Positions 16,722 to 27,134 are shown, numbered from the stretch's first letter. The stretch: 37,448 bases of DNA from Cerasibacillus quisquiliarum (GCF_014202495.1 NZ_JACHHA010000017.1:1-37448), one strand, 5' to 3'. The notes: a model not told the origin generated them from the sequence alone. Numbers and translations are program-made.

Positions 16722-17183
16722 TTAATAAATAGCTAATACTTTTACTTTTATTTCACCTTCTGGCGTATAGATTGGAACGATATCATTCCTTTTAGCACCT
16801 AGCAATCCTTTGGCAAAAGGGGATTCAATTGATATCGATCCTTCTAGAGGATTCGCTTCCGCTTTTCCGACAATCGTATAGGTCTCTGTATGATGATGAG
16901 GCAATTCTTGAAAGGTAACAGTACTTCCTAATTTAATTGTTGTTTCCTTCGTATCCTTTTCGATAATGGTCGCATGACGAATGATATGTTCTATTTGTTT
17001 GCGGCGTTTGTCTATTTGTGCGAGTTCTTGCACGGCTTCTTGAAATGTCGCATTCTCGTTGAAATCACAAAAACGGCGCGCCGCTTTCACTCTATTATTT
17101 GCTATTGGACGTTTCACAGATTCAAGCGTTTTTAACTCTTCCTTTAATTTATTCAAACCTTGTTCAGTCAACGGGTATTTCAT
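16722..17183 (-). CDS. GreA/GreB family transcription elongation factor
   Basis: The 153-aa protein has the N-terminal coiled coil (PLTEQGLNKLKEELKTLESVKRP) with tip ARRFCDFNENATFQEA. This keeps the Asp and Glu of the DxxE tip that GreA uses to stimulate RNA cleavage by polymerase. A C-terminal FKBP-like domain is present (ISIESPFAKGLLGAKRNDIV). The tip Cys and Phe and the overall divergence suggest a GreA paralogue rather than the housekeeping copy. The ribosome binding site is weak (GAGAGTGA). Confidence 0.85.
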   Translation of the reverse strand: MKYPLTEQGLNKLKEELKTLESVKRPIANNRVKAARRFCDFNENATFQEAVQELAQIDKRRKQIEHIIRHATIIEKDTKETTIKLGSTVTFQELPHHHTETYTIVGKAEANPLEGSISIESPFAKGLLGAKRNDIVPIYTPEGEIKVKVLAIY

Positions 17184-17203
17184 CTGCTATCACTCTCATT
17201 TAT

Positions 17204-17244
17204 TAAAAAAGCTGATTTCCCAATCATTTGTAGGAAATCAGCTT
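17204..17244 (-). terminator. Terminator of the csoR-copA-copZ operon
   Basis: AGCTGATTTCC (17211-17221) pairs with GGAAATCAGCT (17234-17244), and on the minus strand a T-run follows. Confidence 0.85.
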
Positions 17245-17249
17245 CTATT

Positions 17250-17453
17250 TTATTGTTCGACATCATAACCTTGATCTTCAACAGCATCTCGTAAAGCTTG
17301 TACATGAACATCTGATTTATGTGTCACGTCGACTTCTCCACTCGTTAAATGAACTTCAACTTGTGTAACACCTTCTATACCTTCAAGCGCGCCTTTAACA
17401 GCGGCTTCACAATGTTCACATGTCATACCTTGTACTTTTAATGTTGTTTTCAT
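17250..17453 (-). CDS. copZ: Copper chaperone CopZ
   Basis: The 67-aa single heavy-metal-associated domain has the Cu(I) motif GMTCEHC (Cys12, Cys15) and ends DQGYDVEQ. It delivers copper to CopA. It is preceded by AAAGGAG and lies 31 bases downstream of copA. Confidence 0.95.
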   Translation of the reverse strand: MKTTLKVQGMTCEHCEAAVKGALEGIEGVTQVEVHLTSGEVDVTHKSDVHVQALRDAVEDQGYDVEQ

Positions 17454-17484
17454 GAGACAAATCTCCTTTCAAAAATAGATTACT

Positions 17485-19869
17485 TTATATCTTGACTCGT
17501 TTCAAGCGAAGCGAGTTCGTTACAACACTAACAGAACTAAAAGCCATCGCCGCTCCTGCAATCCACGGGGCTAATAATCCAAAAGCAGCAACCGGAATCC
17601 CAGCACTATTGTAAGCTAAAGCCCAAAACAGATTTTGTTTAATATTTCGTATTGTTGCGTGGCTTAAACGAATCGCCTTCGGAATAAGTAATAATTCGCC
17701 ACCTAAAATGGTTATGTCCGCTGCTTCAATGGCTACTTCTGTTCCCGTTCCAATCGCAATTCCAATATCAGCTGTTGCTAGTGCAGGGGCATCATTAATA
17801 CCGTCCCCTACCATAGCGACGACTTTTCCTTGTTGTTGTATCTCTTTTACTTTTTCAGCCTTTTCCTCTGGAAGAACTTCTGCGATGACACGGTCAATTC
17901 CTGCTTGCTTAGCAATCGCTTCAGCTGTCCGTTTATTATCACCTGTTAGCATTAACACATCAATGCCATCAGACTTTAATTGTTCGATAGCTTCGCGTGC
18001 GGTTTCTTTTAATGTATCTGCTACAGCAATCATCCCTTGATACTCGCGATTAATAGCGATAAGCATCGTCGTTTTTCCTTCCGACTCGAAGGCTTGAATA
18101 TCTGCTTCGAGATGAGATACATCAATACCTATCTTTGTCATCAGTCTTCTCGTTCCAACATGCACATGATGATTGGAAACCTTCGCCTCTATACCGTGAC
18201 CAGGAATGGCAGAAAAATCATCCACTTCAAGTAAGTCGATTGACTGTTCTGTTGCATAGGCGACAATCGCTTCAGCAAGTGGGTGTTCTGAACTTCTTTC
18301 GGCACTAGCTACTAATTGTAGAATATCTTTATCTCCTGTATAATCTGTCACTTCTGGTTTTCCTTTTGTTATTGTTCCCGTCTTATCTAAAATCATCGTG
18401 TTAATTTTATGGGTGCGCTCTAAATGTTCCCCACCTTTAAAAAGAATCCCATTTTCCGCACCTTTTCCCGTTCCTACCATAATGGATGTCGGAGTTGCTA
18501 AACCGAGTGCACACGGGCAAGCAATTACAAGAACAGCTATCGCGCTAACAAGAGCCGGTTCGACATCACCTGGTGTCACAAGCGTGATCCAAACAGTGAA
18601 AGTTATAATCGCAATGACTACGACAATCGGAACGAAATAACTAGATATGACGTCCGCCATACGTTGAATCGGTGCTTTAGACCCTTGCGCATCCTCGACT
18701 GCTCTAATAATTGAAGCAAGTGCTGTATCCTTTCCTACTTTAGTTGCTTTCATCTCAATAGCGCCACTCTTATTAAGTGTGGCACCAATAACAGTCGATT
18801 CGATGTCTTTTTCTACTGGAATCGACTCACCAGTTAGCATTGATTCATCAACAGAAGTTCGACCTTTTACAACAATACCATCGACTGGTATTTTCTCGCC
18901 TGGCTTAACTAATAATAAGTCTCCTTCTTTCACTTCATCAATATGAACCATCACTTCTTGTCCATCTTTTATAACACGTGCCTCTTTCGCTTGCAGATGA
19001 AGTAACTTTGAGAGAGCATCTGTCGTCTTTGCCTTGGCATTCTTTTCTAAATACTTTCCTAATAAAATAAGTGTTATTAAGATGGCACTCGTTTCAAAAT
19101 ATAAGTGTGGCGTATATGTCGGGTTACCGATTGTTTTGATCGCTTCATATAGACTGTAAAAGTATGCAGCACTCGTCCCAAGCGCAACTAACACATCCAT
19201 ATTGGCACTACCGCTTCGTAAACTACGATAAGCACCTTGGTAAAATTGAAACCCTATTATAAATTGAATTGGTGTCGCTAAGACAAACTGGAACCATGGA
19301 TGAAGTAATAAATTAGGAATCGTCATCCCGAATAAATGATCTAACATTGTTAATAAAAGAGGCAGTGATAAGATAGCTGAAGCGGTTAGTTTTATTTTCA
19401 TTCTTGTTATCTCTTTTTCTTGATGGGACTTTTTGTCACTTTCGGCTTTTCTTTCACTTGCTTCATAACCTAAACGATGAATCGTATCAATGACTGACTC
19501 TCTTTCGATTATACCTGGATAATATTCAACGACGGCCGTCTCATTTGCTAAGTTGACTGATGCTTTTTGCACACCTTGTTGTTTGTTCAATACTTTCTCA
19601 ATCCGTGATGAACATGCCGCACAAGTCATACCATAGACATCGAATTCAGCTTTTTCTACTTGTACACCATAGCCTAAATGTTCGATTTTAGCTGTAATTT
19701 CATCAACAGAAACATTATCTGGGTCATAATGAATACTTGCCTTTTCTGTCGTTAAATTAACTTCCGCTTCAACACCTGTCATTTTATTTAACACTTTCTC
19801 AATGCGACTCGAACATGCCGCACAAGTCATACCAGTTACACCGACCGTGAGTTTTTTATCTTTATCCAT
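17485..19869 (-). CDS. copA: Copper-exporting P1B-type ATPase CopA
   Basis: The 794-aa protein has two N-terminal metal-binding domains, each with GMTCAACSS. The membrane and catalytic core includes the transport-site CPC ([13 protein letters not shown]), phosphorylation site [20 protein letters not shown] (HP motif), [14 protein letters not shown] and [11 protein letters not shown]. The final helices carry [10 protein letters not shown] and the Met/Ser-rich [17 protein letters not shown], diagnostic of Cu(I) transport. It starts 15 bases after csoR with AGAGGTGAG. Confidence 0.97.
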   Translation of the reverse strand: MDKDKKLTVGVTGMTCAACSSRIEKVLNKMTGVEAEVNLTTEKASIHYDPDNVSVDEITAKIEHLGYGVQVEKAEFDVYGMTCAACSSRIEKVLNKQQGVQKASVNLANETAVVEYYPGIIERESVIDTIHRLGYEASERKAESDKKSHQEKEITRMKIKLTASAILSLPLLLTMLDHLFGMTIPNLLLHPWFQFVLATPIQFIIGFQFYQGAYRSLRSGSANMDVLVALGTSAAYFYSLYEAIKTIGNPTYTPHLYFETSAILITLILLGKYLEKNAKAKTTDALSKLLHLQAKEARVIKDGQEVMVHIDEVKEGDLLLVKPGEKIPVDGIVVKGRTSVDESMLTGESIPVEKDIESTVIGATLNKSGAIEMKATKVGKDTALASIIRAVEDAQGSKAPIQRMADVISSYFVPIVVVIAIITFTVWITLVTPGDVEPALVSAIAVLVIACPCALGLATPTSIMVGTGKGAENGILFKGGEHLERTHKINTMILDKTGTITKGKPEVTDYTGDKDILQLVASAERSSEHPLAEAIVAYATEQSIDLLEVDDFSAIPGHGIEAKVSNHHVHVGTRRLMTKIGIDVSHLEADIQAFESEGKTTMLIAINREYQGMIAVADTLKETAREAIEQLKSDGIDVLMLTGDNKRTAEAIAKQAGIDRVIAEVLPEEKAEKVKEIQQQGKVVAMVGDGINDAPALATADIGIAIGTGTEVAIEAADITILGGELLLIPKAIRLSHATIRNIKQNLFWALAYNSAGIPVAAFGLLAPWIAGAAMAFSSVSVVTNSLRLKRVKI

Positions 19870-19884
19870 TTATGCTCACCTCTT

Positions 19885-20187
19885 TCATTTAGAGAAGTGT
19901 TTCATCACATCGATTAACTCTTCAATCGCTGCATTTCCTTCTCCTGATTGAACGGCATGTGTAACACAATGTTTCATATGTCTTTCTCCAACGGCCAATC
20001 CTACCTTATTAAGCGCTGCATTAATCGCATTAATTTGTACCAAAATATCAATACAATAGCGATCGTCTTCAACCATTTTCTGTATACCACGAACTTGACC
20101 TTCTATCCGCTTCAAACGATTCACAATCGATTTTTTCTCTTCATCAGTTCGTGGTGTAACAGGATGATCGCGAAGATATTTCCCCAT
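19885..20187 (-). CDS. csoR: Copper-sensing repressor CsoR
   Basis: The 100-aa DUF156 protein has Cys45 (YCIDIL), His70 and Cys74 (ERHMKHC), exactly the Cu(I) ligands of B. subtilis CsoR. It represses its own operon in the absence of copper. It is the first gene of csoR-copA-copZ, with GAGGGGTG upstream. Confidence 0.95.
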   Translation of the reverse strand: MGKYLRDHPVTPRTDEEKKSIVNRLKRIEGQVRGIQKMVEDDRYCIDILVQINAINAALNKVGLAVGERHMKHCVTHAVQSGEGNAAIEELIDVMKHFSK

Positions 20188-20222
20188 CTTATCACCCCTC
20201 TAGGCTATTACATTTTATATAT

Positions 20223-20252
20223 ACTATACCCCCCTATTGTATTAGATGTCAA
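20223..20252 (-). promoter_or_regulatory. csoR promoter with CsoR operator in the spacer
   Basis: On the minus strand TTGACA (20247-20252) and TATAGT (20223-20228) are 18 bases apart. The C/G-tract site ATACCCCCCTATTGTAT (20226-20242, plus strand) fills the spacer. It closely resembles the known Bacillus CsoR operator (ATACCC...GGGTAT type). Confidence 0.8.
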
Positions 20253-20256
20253 ATAA

Positions 20257-20287
20257 AAAAGCTAGCACTTGTTATGTGCTAGCTTAC
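20257..20287 (-). terminator. Terminator of the oligopeptide ABC operon
   Basis: AAGCTAGCAC and GTGCTAGCTT form a 10-bp stem with a 7-base loop; the minus strand continues with T6. It lies 8 bases beyond the substrate-binding protein stop codon. Confidence 0.88.
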
Positions 20288-20294
20288 AACCTTT

Positions 20295-22139
20295 TTATTT
20301 AGATGCCTTGAATGGCTCTTCTTGTGTCACACCTAATTGATAAAGCTCTATGTCAGATGCTCTATCGATTGAGTAATTAACGACTCTCTTGTTAACTGGT
20401 ACTAATTCTGCACGATAAAGCGTCGGGAATACTGGAATTTCTTCTACCATAAATTCTTGCCACTCTTTATATGCTTCTTGACGGTATTTTTCATCAAATG
20501 CTTCTTCTGATAAACCTTTCGCTAACAGTTCATCGTTTTTATCACTTTGATAACGTGGGAAGTTAAAGATAGCTTCTGGACCGTATAAACCTGATGGGTC
20601 AACGTCACTACCTACACCCCATGCCCCTTGATAGACATCTACCTCTGGGTCATCGTCACCTTTTTCACCAACACGCTCATAGAACGCGTTAAACTCTTGG
20701 AGACGACCATCTAGTAACTGAACATTTAAGCCAACTTCTTTCCAAGCTTGCATATAGTATTCAGCTAAAGGTTCGGCAGTATCGCCACCTTCCATAGAAG
20801 CAAAGTTAATCACGAGCTTCTCACCATCTGGTGTCATACGGAAGCCGTCTTCATCTCTTTCAGTATAGCCTGCTTCATCTAAGATTTCATTTGCTTTATC
20901 TGGATCATATGTCGGTGCTTCAATTGTTTCATCATGGTATGTCGGATGTGACGGTGGAATTAATGTTGTCGCATTCCAACGTAAGCCGTGATAGAACTTC
21001 TTACCTACCGCATCGTTATCAACTGCATACCACATTGCTCTTCTTAAATTCACATCTGCCATCTTAGCATTTGGATCTGGTTTAACACGTTTGTTCTTTT
21101 TATCCCAAGTTCCGAGTTTAAAGCCCATATATGTGTATGCCATTTCGACGTTCCCTAAGAATTCTACATTATCCATATCGGCATTATCTGGATATTGGTC
21201 TGTTGGGAATGAGCTGACCATATCAACTGTACCATTCTCCAATTCATTCACAACTACTTGTGGCCCAATAACTTTAATCGTTACTTTATCTAACTTTGGC
21301 TCGCCTCTCCAATAATCTTCAAATTTACTTAAAGTTACAGACTCGCCCGGGACAATATTATCAACTTTAAATGGTCCCATCCCAATTGGATTTTTACGCA
21401 CGGCATCTGATGATGACATATCTTTTACAGGAATATCTTTAAAAATATGCTTCGGAAGTGCATAAGTCCAAATACCACCTGATAAAAGTGATGGTGTCGC
21501 TTCTTTATACGTAATTTTTAACTGTTTATCATTTAAAACTTCAATACCTGAAATGCTGTCTGCCTCGCCATCATGGTATTCTTCAATACCTTCAATATTT
21601 CTTAATGTTGCATCAAAGCGAACACCGTCATAATCTGGATGTGCAATGACTTCATGAGCGAATGCCCAGTCTTCTGCTTTTACTGGCTCACCGTCATGCC
21701 ACTTAACTTCATCACGAATTGTAAATGTGAATGTCTTTTTATCATCACTTACTTCGAATGTAGCTGCTCCATCTTGAGTATAGTTAAAGGTCTCATCCAT
21801 TGATAATAATGATTCATCAAACCATTGCAAAATGTCTTTATCATATGCATCTGAATAGAAGTTATAGTTTAAAGTCCCTTTAAATGGTGAACTCGTTACG
21901 AGACCAAATACTAACTCCCCACCATCCATAGCCTCTCCTTCGACAGTTTTTTCAAAGTCGTCTATGGAGTATAAGCCTTCTTCCTTTTCATCCTTGTCTT
22001 TCCCATCATCAGTTTGTTCTGATTTCTTCCCGTCTGTCTCTTTTGATGCTGTGTCATCACCTTTGCTACAAGCAACAAGTGACAACATTAATACAAGCAT
22101 TGCCGCTAGTATTAATCGAAAAAGTGTAGACTTTTTCAT
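20295..22139 (-). CDS. Oligopeptide ABC transporter substrate-binding lipoprotein (AppA/OppA-like)
   Basis: The 614-aa SBP_bac_5 family protein has signal peptide LAAMLVLMLSLVAC with the lipobox Cys near residue 24. A low-complexity acidic linker (EQTDDGKDKDEKEEG) then leads to the binding domain. Family patches include FTIRDEVKWHDGEPVKAEDWAFAHE, GMGPFKVDNIVPGESVTL, VNLRRAMWYAVDN and YDPDKANEILDEAGY. At ~614 aa it is longer than OppA and nearer to AppA-type proteins. It is the last gene of the importer operon, after a 280-base gap. Confidence 0.9.
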   Translation of the reverse strand: MKKSTLFRLILAAMLVLMLSLVACSKGDDTASKETDGKKSEQTDDGKDKDEKEEGLYSIDDFEKTVEGEAMDGGELVFGLVTSSPFKGTLNYNFYSDAYDKDILQWFDESLLSMDETFNYTQDGAATFEVSDDKKTFTFTIRDEVKWHDGEPVKAEDWAFAHEVIAHPDYDGVRFDATLRNIEGIEEYHDGEADSISGIEVLNDKQLKITYKEATPSLLSGGIWTYALPKHIFKDIPVKDMSSSDAVRKNPIGMGPFKVDNIVPGESVTLSKFEDYWRGEPKLDKVTIKVIGPQVVVNELENGTVDMVSSFPTDQYPDNADMDNVEFLGNVEMAYTYMGFKLGTWDKKNKRVKPDPNAKMADVNLRRAMWYAVDNDAVGKKFYHGLRWNATTLIPPSHPTYHDETIEAPTYDPDKANEILDEAGYTERDEDGFRMTPDGEKLVINFASMEGGDTAEPLAEYYMQAWKEVGLNVQLLDGRLQEFNAFYERVGEKGDDDPEVDVYQGAWGVGSDVDPSGLYGPEAIFNFPRYQSDKNDELLAKGLSEEAFDEKYRQEAYKEWQEFMVEEIPVFPTLYRAELVPVNKRVVNYSIDRASDIELYQLGVTQEEPFKASK

Positions 22140-22174
22140 TTTTTAAATACCCTCCCTTTATATTTAAAAATAGA

Positions 22175-22193
22175 AATCCAAATCAATTGGATT
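22175..22193. other. Short palindrome in the leader of the substrate-binding protein gene
   Basis: AATCCAA-ATCAA-TTGGATT lies about 40 bases upstream of the start, in the otherwise AT-rich 280-base gap (22140-22418). It may be an mRNA hairpin or operator. Nothing else is recognised in that gap. Confidence 0.25.
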
Positions 22194-22418
22194 ATATATT
22201 AAACATTAATATTCTAAGAATACTAATGTTAATACCGAAATAAATTTTATTAGATTAAAGTTTACCTATTGTTTTACCTCTTCGGTCGATTCTGACTATT
22301 CATTATACAGAAAGTACGTCATCATCTGTTTAGGCTATTTTATTTTCTTTTATACTAAGATACCTAATTTTTAGAAAAAATCAAGTCTTTTGTTACTAAA
22401 TATTTCAAAGTATTAAAA

Positions 22419-23327
22419 TTATCCTCTTCTCTGTCTTGCATCTGTTGCTCTTTTAAAAGCTTCCCCAACATTACGAACACTTAACATTAATATTAAAATG
22501 AGAATTGCTGCTGGTAACCAAATCCACCATCTGTACTCTAATGTTTGCGGATTCGTCGCATAGCTTAAAAGCGTTCCTAAACTCGGTGTACTTTCTGGAA
22601 AGCCAAAACCTAGAAACGAAAGACCTGATTCAATCCCTATATTACCAGCCAAACTTAACGTCATATTCACAATTATAATCGAGCTTAAATTTGGTAACAC
22701 ATGGGTCAACATTATTTTAAGATTAGATGTTCCTAATGTCTTGGCTGCATTAACATAGTCTAATTCTCTCTCTTGTAAGGCTTTTGAACGGACTAGTCGA
22801 GCCGTTCCCATCCATAAAAACGCCGTCATAATAAGCGAAAATGAAATAATACTATACTTCGGCACAATAGCTACGAAAATGATGACAATCATCAAGAAAG
22901 GTAGTATTAAAAAGAAATCAAGAATACGCATAAAAATATTATCTATCGTACCACCAAAATACCCGGCAATTAAGCCGAATAATATACCGATAAACCCAGA
23001 CATCAGTGTCACCAAAACACCGATAGCTAATGAATTCCGTGTTCCAATAATCAACTGACCAAATACATCTCGTCCACCGTAATCCGTCCCGAGCCAGTTC
23101 TCTGAGGACGGTGGAGCATGTGTATTAAACAGATCTACTTTAGTTACTTCATCGTAATCTAATATAGCAGAGCCAATAATAACTCCTATAGAAATAACGA
23201 TCAGTAATATTAAAGAAGATAGAGCAAGTTTATCTCGAATAATTTCACGCCATAATACTTTTAATCCTGAAGGACTTTCATGTGATTCTTCTATTTGTTC
23301 AGACATAATAACTACATCTTTACTCAT
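22419..23327 (-). CDS. appC: Oligopeptide ABC transporter permease (AppC/OppC-like)
   Basis: The 302-aa protein has an OppC-type N-terminal helix, the periplasmic-side motif HAPPSSENWLGTDYGGRDVFGQLI, and the EAA-loop region DYVNAAKTLGTSNLKIMLTHVLPN typical of binding-protein-dependent permeases. AGGTGAAG precedes the ATG. It pairs with the AppB-like permease 29 bases upstream. Confidence 0.9.
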   Translation of the reverse strand: MSKDVVIMSEQIEESHESPSGLKVLWREIIRDKLALSSLILLIVISIGVIIGSAILDYDEVTKVDLFNTHAPPSSENWLGTDYGGRDVFGQLIIGTRNSLAIGVLVTLMSGFIGILFGLIAGYFGGTIDNIFMRILDFFLILPFLMIVIIFVAIVPKYSIISFSLIMTAFLWMGTARLVRSKALQERELDYVNAAKTLGTSNLKIMLTHVLPNLSSIIIVNMTLSLAGNIGIESGLSFLGFGFPESTPSLGTLLSYATNPQTLEYRWWIWLPAAILILILMLSVRNVGEAFKRATDARQRRG

Positions 23328-23356
23328 TTCTTCACCTCGAGTCTCATTAAATATAC

Positions 23357-24319
23357 CTACTTAATACGTATTCGTGGATCAACAATACTTAGAATAATGT
23401 CTGATAATAACGTTCCGATAATTGTAGCAATACCATACAACAATACGAGAGATGTTGCTACACTGTAATCTCTAGCGACGATTGATTCCATAAACAACTG
23501 ACCCATTCCTGGATAACTAAAAATCATTTCAATAAAAATGGTTCCACCTATTAATCCAACAATTTCATAGCCAAAAAAAGCAGCAATCGGTAACAATGAG
23601 TTTCGTAATATATGTCGATTATAAACTCTTGATTCAGGAGCACCTTTTGCTCTAGCTGTTAAAATAAAGTCTTGTTGCTTGACATCGATGATTTCATTTC
23701 GTAAATATTGAACCGTACTAACAGTTCCGATAAGTGCTAATGATATCGCTGGTAACAATAAATGGTTAATCTTACTAAGTACGTACTCCATTGTTCCTGG
23801 TTCGAGTCCTGGAGTGACACTTCCACCTGTTGGAAACCAACCAAAATAAAAACCGAAAATCCATAACATAACAAGTCCGAAAATAAAAGTAGGTGTTGCA
23901 AATCCTATGTACGTATACCCTGTAATCAATTGATCAGCCCATGTGTTGTTATAACGACCGCTAATAATTCCGAGTGGCACGGCTATGAGATAAACTAAGA
24001 TAAGCGTCGCTAATCCAAGCCAAAACGTATTTACAATTCGTTGTCCAATTAATTCCGTAACAGGCATTTTATAGAAAAAGGACATACCTAAATCGCCCTG
24101 AAATAAATCCTTTACCCAATTAACATATTGGATATGCCATGGATCATTAAGTCCAAGTTGTTCACGCTTTTCCTCAATAGTATCAGGATCAATGTTCGGA
24201 TCGATTAATCCGGAAAGGGCATCCCCTGGCATCATTTTAGCTAATATGAAAATTAAAACACTTAATAAAATAATTTGAGGAATCATAATTAATATACGTC
24301 GTACTGTAAATTTCCACAT
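23357..24319 (-). CDS. appB: Oligopeptide ABC transporter permease (AppB/OppB-like)
   Basis: About six transmembrane helices are present, with OppB family blocks MPGDALSGLIDPNID near the N terminus, LGLNDPWHIQYVNWVKDLFQGDLGMSF, the EAA region DFILTARAKGAPESRVYNRHILRNSLLP and the C-terminal VDPRIRIK. The start at ATG 24319 is 9 bases from AAAGG; the in-frame TTG at 24328 overlaps that signal. The gene overlaps the end of the upstream ATPase region. Confidence 0.9.
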   Translation of the reverse strand: MWKFTVRRILIMIPQIILLSVLIFILAKMMPGDALSGLIDPNIDPDTIEEKREQLGLNDPWHIQYVNWVKDLFQGDLGMSFFYKMPVTELIGQRIVNTFWLGLATLILVYLIAVPLGIISGRYNNTWADQLITGYTYIGFATPTFIFGLVMLWIFGFYFGWFPTGGSVTPGLEPGTMEYVLSKINHLLLPAISLALIGTVSTVQYLRNEIIDVKQQDFILTARAKGAPESRVYNRHILRNSLLPIAAFFGYEIVGLIGGTIFIEMIFSYPGMGQLFMESIVARDYSVATSLVLLYGIATIIGTLLSDIILSIVDPRIRIK

Positions 24320-24324
24320 ACCAC

Positions 24325-25257
24325 TCAACCTTTCTCAGGCAAAGCTACAAAATGCGTCTCAGATATTGGTTGCAAATTATAAGCTAGCCCATCTTCATCA
24401 AAGTAATTAGCGTAAGATTGTTTGTATTCATGATCAACCTCTTTACGAAATTGTAATGATTCTTCTCGTTTACTCGGATCGATATTAGGTATAGCTGCTA
24501 CGAGACGTTTCGTATAAATATGTTGAGGGTTATTAAATATGTCCTCTGTTAGGCCTTCTTCTACAAAGCGCCCCCTATACATTATTCCAATTTGATTACA
24601 CATATGCCTAATAACACCTAAATCATGACTGATAAACAGAAATGTTAAATCAAGCTCTTTCTGAATTTCCTGCATGAAATTAAGAACTTGGGCTTGTACA
24701 GAAACATCAAGTGCCGAAACAGGCTCATCTGCTATAATGAGCTTCGGTTTTAAAGCAATTGCACGAGCAATACCAATTCTTTGCCGTTGTCCCCCTGAGA
24801 ACTGATGTGGATATTTCACAATACTCTCAGGACTTAATCCGACTAACTCTAATAATTCTTCAACACGTTTCTTTTCCTCTGAACGTGACATTTTTTCAAA
24901 GTTTCGTAACGGTTCAGCAACAATATCAAGTACCCGCTTCTTCGGGTTTAAAGATGAATAAGGATCTTGGAAAATCATTTGAACATCTCGGTGAAAACTT
25001 GCTCGACTTCTCCTTAAGTTAGTTACTTCTTTTCCTTCAAAGTAAACTTTCCCTGACGTAATTTTATTTAATCCAATAATTGCTCTTCCTGTCGTTGTCT
25101 TTCCAGACCCTGATTCTCCTACAAGCCCATAGGTCGTTCCCTTTTCAATTTCTAAAGAAACACCGTCAACCGCTTTTACGTAGTCAACTGTCCGGCCAAA
25201 AATACCACCTTTGATTGGAAAATGAACCTTTAAATTCTCAACTTTAAGAATTGGCAT
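24325..25257 (-). CDS. appF: Oligopeptide ABC transporter ATPase (AppF/OppF-like)
   Basis: The 310-aa ABC ATPase has Walker A GESGSGKTTTGR, signature FSGGQRQRIGIARA, Walker B LIIADEPVSALD and H-loop ISHDLGV. The OppF-type C-terminal extension (YTKRLVAAIPNIDPSKRE) follows. It starts within the last codons of the partner ATPase (14-base overlap), with AAGGAGGGCC as ribosome binding site. Confidence 0.92.
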   Translation of the reverse strand: MPILKVENLKVHFPIKGGIFGRTVDYVKAVDGVSLEIEKGTTYGLVGESGSGKTTTGRAIIGLNKITSGKVYFEGKEVTNLRRSRASFHRDVQMIFQDPYSSLNPKKRVLDIVAEPLRNFEKMSRSEEKKRVEELLELVGLSPESIVKYPHQFSGGQRQRIGIARAIALKPKLIIADEPVSALDVSVQAQVLNFMQEIQKELDLTFLFISHDLGVIRHMCNQIGIMYRGRFVEEGLTEDIFNNPQHIYTKRLVAAIPNIDPSKREESLQFRKEVDHEYKQSYANYFDEDGLAYNLQPISETHFVALPEKG

Positions 25258-26260
25258 GTGCTTGGCCCTCCTTCATTTCATTTGGAAAATGAAACTGTTT
25301 ATAACATGTACAGCGCACAAAATGTCCTGGTGCAACCTCGTGCAACTCAGGGGTTGTTTCATGTGCTGATTCATCAATCCACGGAATTCGATCTTTAAAA
25401 CGGCATCCTTCTCGTGGTAAGTTCTGCAAGGCTGGAACAATACCTTGAATAACATGAAGTTTCTCTTGACCTTTTTCCGCATTCGGTATGGAATTCAGTA
25501 AAGACCTCGTATAGGGATGGAGCGGATTCTCAAACAATCGATGTACATCGACAATTTCGACAATTTGTCCTGCATACATCACAGCTACCCGATCAGCCAT
25601 TTCTGCCACAACACCTAAGTCATGTGTGATTAACACGATACCGGCATTCATTGATTCTTTTAATTCTCTGATTAAATCTAAAATTTGTGATTGAATGGTA
25701 GCATCTAATGCTGTTGTTGGTTCATCAGCAATTAAGACTTCTGGATCATTAGCAATCGCAATGGCAATAACAACACGTTGCCGCATCCCACCAGATAATT
25801 CATGTGGGTATTGCATATAAACATGCTCTGGTCGTGGAATACCTACTTTTTCTATCAATTCTATGACTTTCGCTTTTCTTTCTTCATTCGATAACTTACG
25901 ATTATGTAAAAATAATGCCTCACTAATTTGTGCACCTACTGTCATAAGTGGATTTAATGCCGTTAATGGATCTTGGAAAATCATGCCTAAGTTTTTTCCG
26001 CGAAGCTTACTCCAAGTGCTCTCATCCACATCTACTAAATTATAATTACGATATAAAATTTCACCTTCTATTTTCGCACGATTATGCAGTCCCATAATCG
26101 AAAAAGCGAGAGCACTTTTTCCACAGCCCGACTCTCCCACAATAGCTAACACTTCATTTTTATTTAAGGACAATGAAACATCATCCACAGCAGCATAGTA
26201 ATCGTCGCCGATGCGAAACGATGTCTTTAAATGATTAATCTCAATTAATTTGTCTGCCAA
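25244..26260 (-). CDS. appD: Oligopeptide ABC transporter ATPase (AppD/OppD-like)
   Basis: The 338-aa ATPase has Walker [13 protein letters not shown], signature [12 protein letters not shown], Walker [13 protein letters not shown] and the OppD-type C-terminal Cys-containing segment ([12 protein letters not shown]...[10 protein letters not shown]). In OppD proteins such a segment can hold an iron-sulfur cluster; here I see only the cysteines. It starts with TTG after GGGGGG. It is the first gene of the D-F-B-C-A operon; B. subtilis has the app order D-F-A-B-C. Confidence 0.9.
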   Translation of the reverse strand: MADKLIEINHLKTSFRIGDDYYAAVDDVSLSLNKNEVLAIVGESGCGKSALAFSIMGLHNRAKIEGEILYRNYNLVDVDESTWSKLRGKNLGMIFQDPLTALNPLMTVGAQISEALFLHNRKLSNEERKAKVIELIEKVGIPRPEHVYMQYPHELSGGMRQRVVIAIAIANDPEVLIADEPTTALDATIQSQILDLIRELKESMNAGIVLITHDLGVVAEMADRVAVMYAGQIVEIVDVHRLFENPLHPYTRSLLNSIPNAEKGQEKLHVIQGIVPALQNLPREGCRFKDRIPWIDESAHETTPELHEVAPGHFVRCTCYKQFHFPNEMKEGQAHANS

Positions 26261-26932
26261 TGTAATCCCCCCATCTCCTCTGTTGCCATAAATTCATTGT
26301 GTTACCCGTTTTTCAAGTTCGTTGTCTTTACAAATGAAAGATAATTCCCTCTTCGAAATATACAGTAATTTGATAAGTTTGTTTGATTATTATTATTCAA
26401 AAAACTGATTGTTTAGATTATATAATATAGAGTCTCTAATTTCAAGCTAATTTGAAAATTTATGTTGTAGAGATTTTACGCGTTATTTGGATAACATTGA
26501 ATAATGACCATCTTATAAACCCACCATCAAAGATAACAGATATTGTAAGCGTTTTCAATATCTGTTTTGAAAAATGGTCTAAAACAATGAGATTGAGACA
26601 TTTGCAGGAATTGTATATACACCGATTCAGACATATTCACAGGTGGCGAGTGAGCCTTCCCACGCTATCACGAGCGGAGGTCTCACCGATACCTTTCCAC
26701 AAGCTGTGTGTCTGTGGTAGTGGTGTAGGCAACAGGGGATGGTCATACCTAGTGACCAAAAGTTTGCATATACTTGCTCTAAACGTTTTAAATAGATTTA
26801 ATGTGCTTATTAGTTGATAAATGATTAATAAAATGATCCTAATTTCCTTCAAATGCAATTCTACCTCTATAATAAAAGACTAACTTTTTTGATTGTATAA
26901 TATTATTCATAGCATGCCAAGATAATTTGAAA
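26261..26932. other. Intergenic region with a GC-richer remnant at about 26590-26765
   Basis: The AT-rich flanks hold nothing recognised. The middle 170 bases (about 26590-26765) are clearly more GC-rich than everything around them. They contain a small hairpin (GGTCA-7-TGACC, 26739-26755) and interrupted reading frames on both strands. It looks like a decayed mobile-element fragment, but I cannot name the family. Confidence 0.4.
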
Positions 26933-27052
26933 ATGAACTGTTGTGAAGAGGATATATTAAAAAATCATTCCTTATCTAAATCACTCGCTAAGGAAAAACG
27001 GAAAATTGAAAAGGTAAGATATAGTCATCAACCGAAAAAGGTAAAAACATAA
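26933..27052 (+). CDS. Possible 39-aa small protein with Cys-Cys N terminus
   Basis: ATG-initiated frame MNCCEEDILKNHSL... ending KKVKT, Lys-rich. It is followed 6 bases later by a perfect terminator-like hairpin, and TATAAT-like DNA lies about 40 bases upstream. There is no good Shine-Dalgarno, so it may be a remnant of a longer gene. Unknown function. Confidence 0.3.
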   Translation: MNCCEEDILKNHSLSKSLAKEKRKIEKVRYSHQPKKVKT

Positions 27053-27056
27053 GGAA

Positions 27057-27106
27057 AGAGCATCAACATCCCAATTTTTCCGATTAGATGTTGATGCTTC
27101 ATTTTT
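27057..27106. terminator. Bidirectional terminator
   Basis: AGCATCAACATC (27059-27070) and GATGTTGATGCT (27087-27098) form a perfect 12-bp stem with T-rich flanks on both strands. It serves the DUF2332-like gene on the minus strand and anything read from the left. Confidence 0.8.
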
Positions 27107-27134
27107 ATTCCGTAATTATATAACTATCAAAGTT

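Noticed and set aside
26452..26817. 121-aa plus-strand frame in the gap upstream of the peptide importer
   Set aside because: It crosses AT-rich and GC-rich parts with no consistent protein character and no ribosome binding site. I describe the GC-rich part as a remnant instead.
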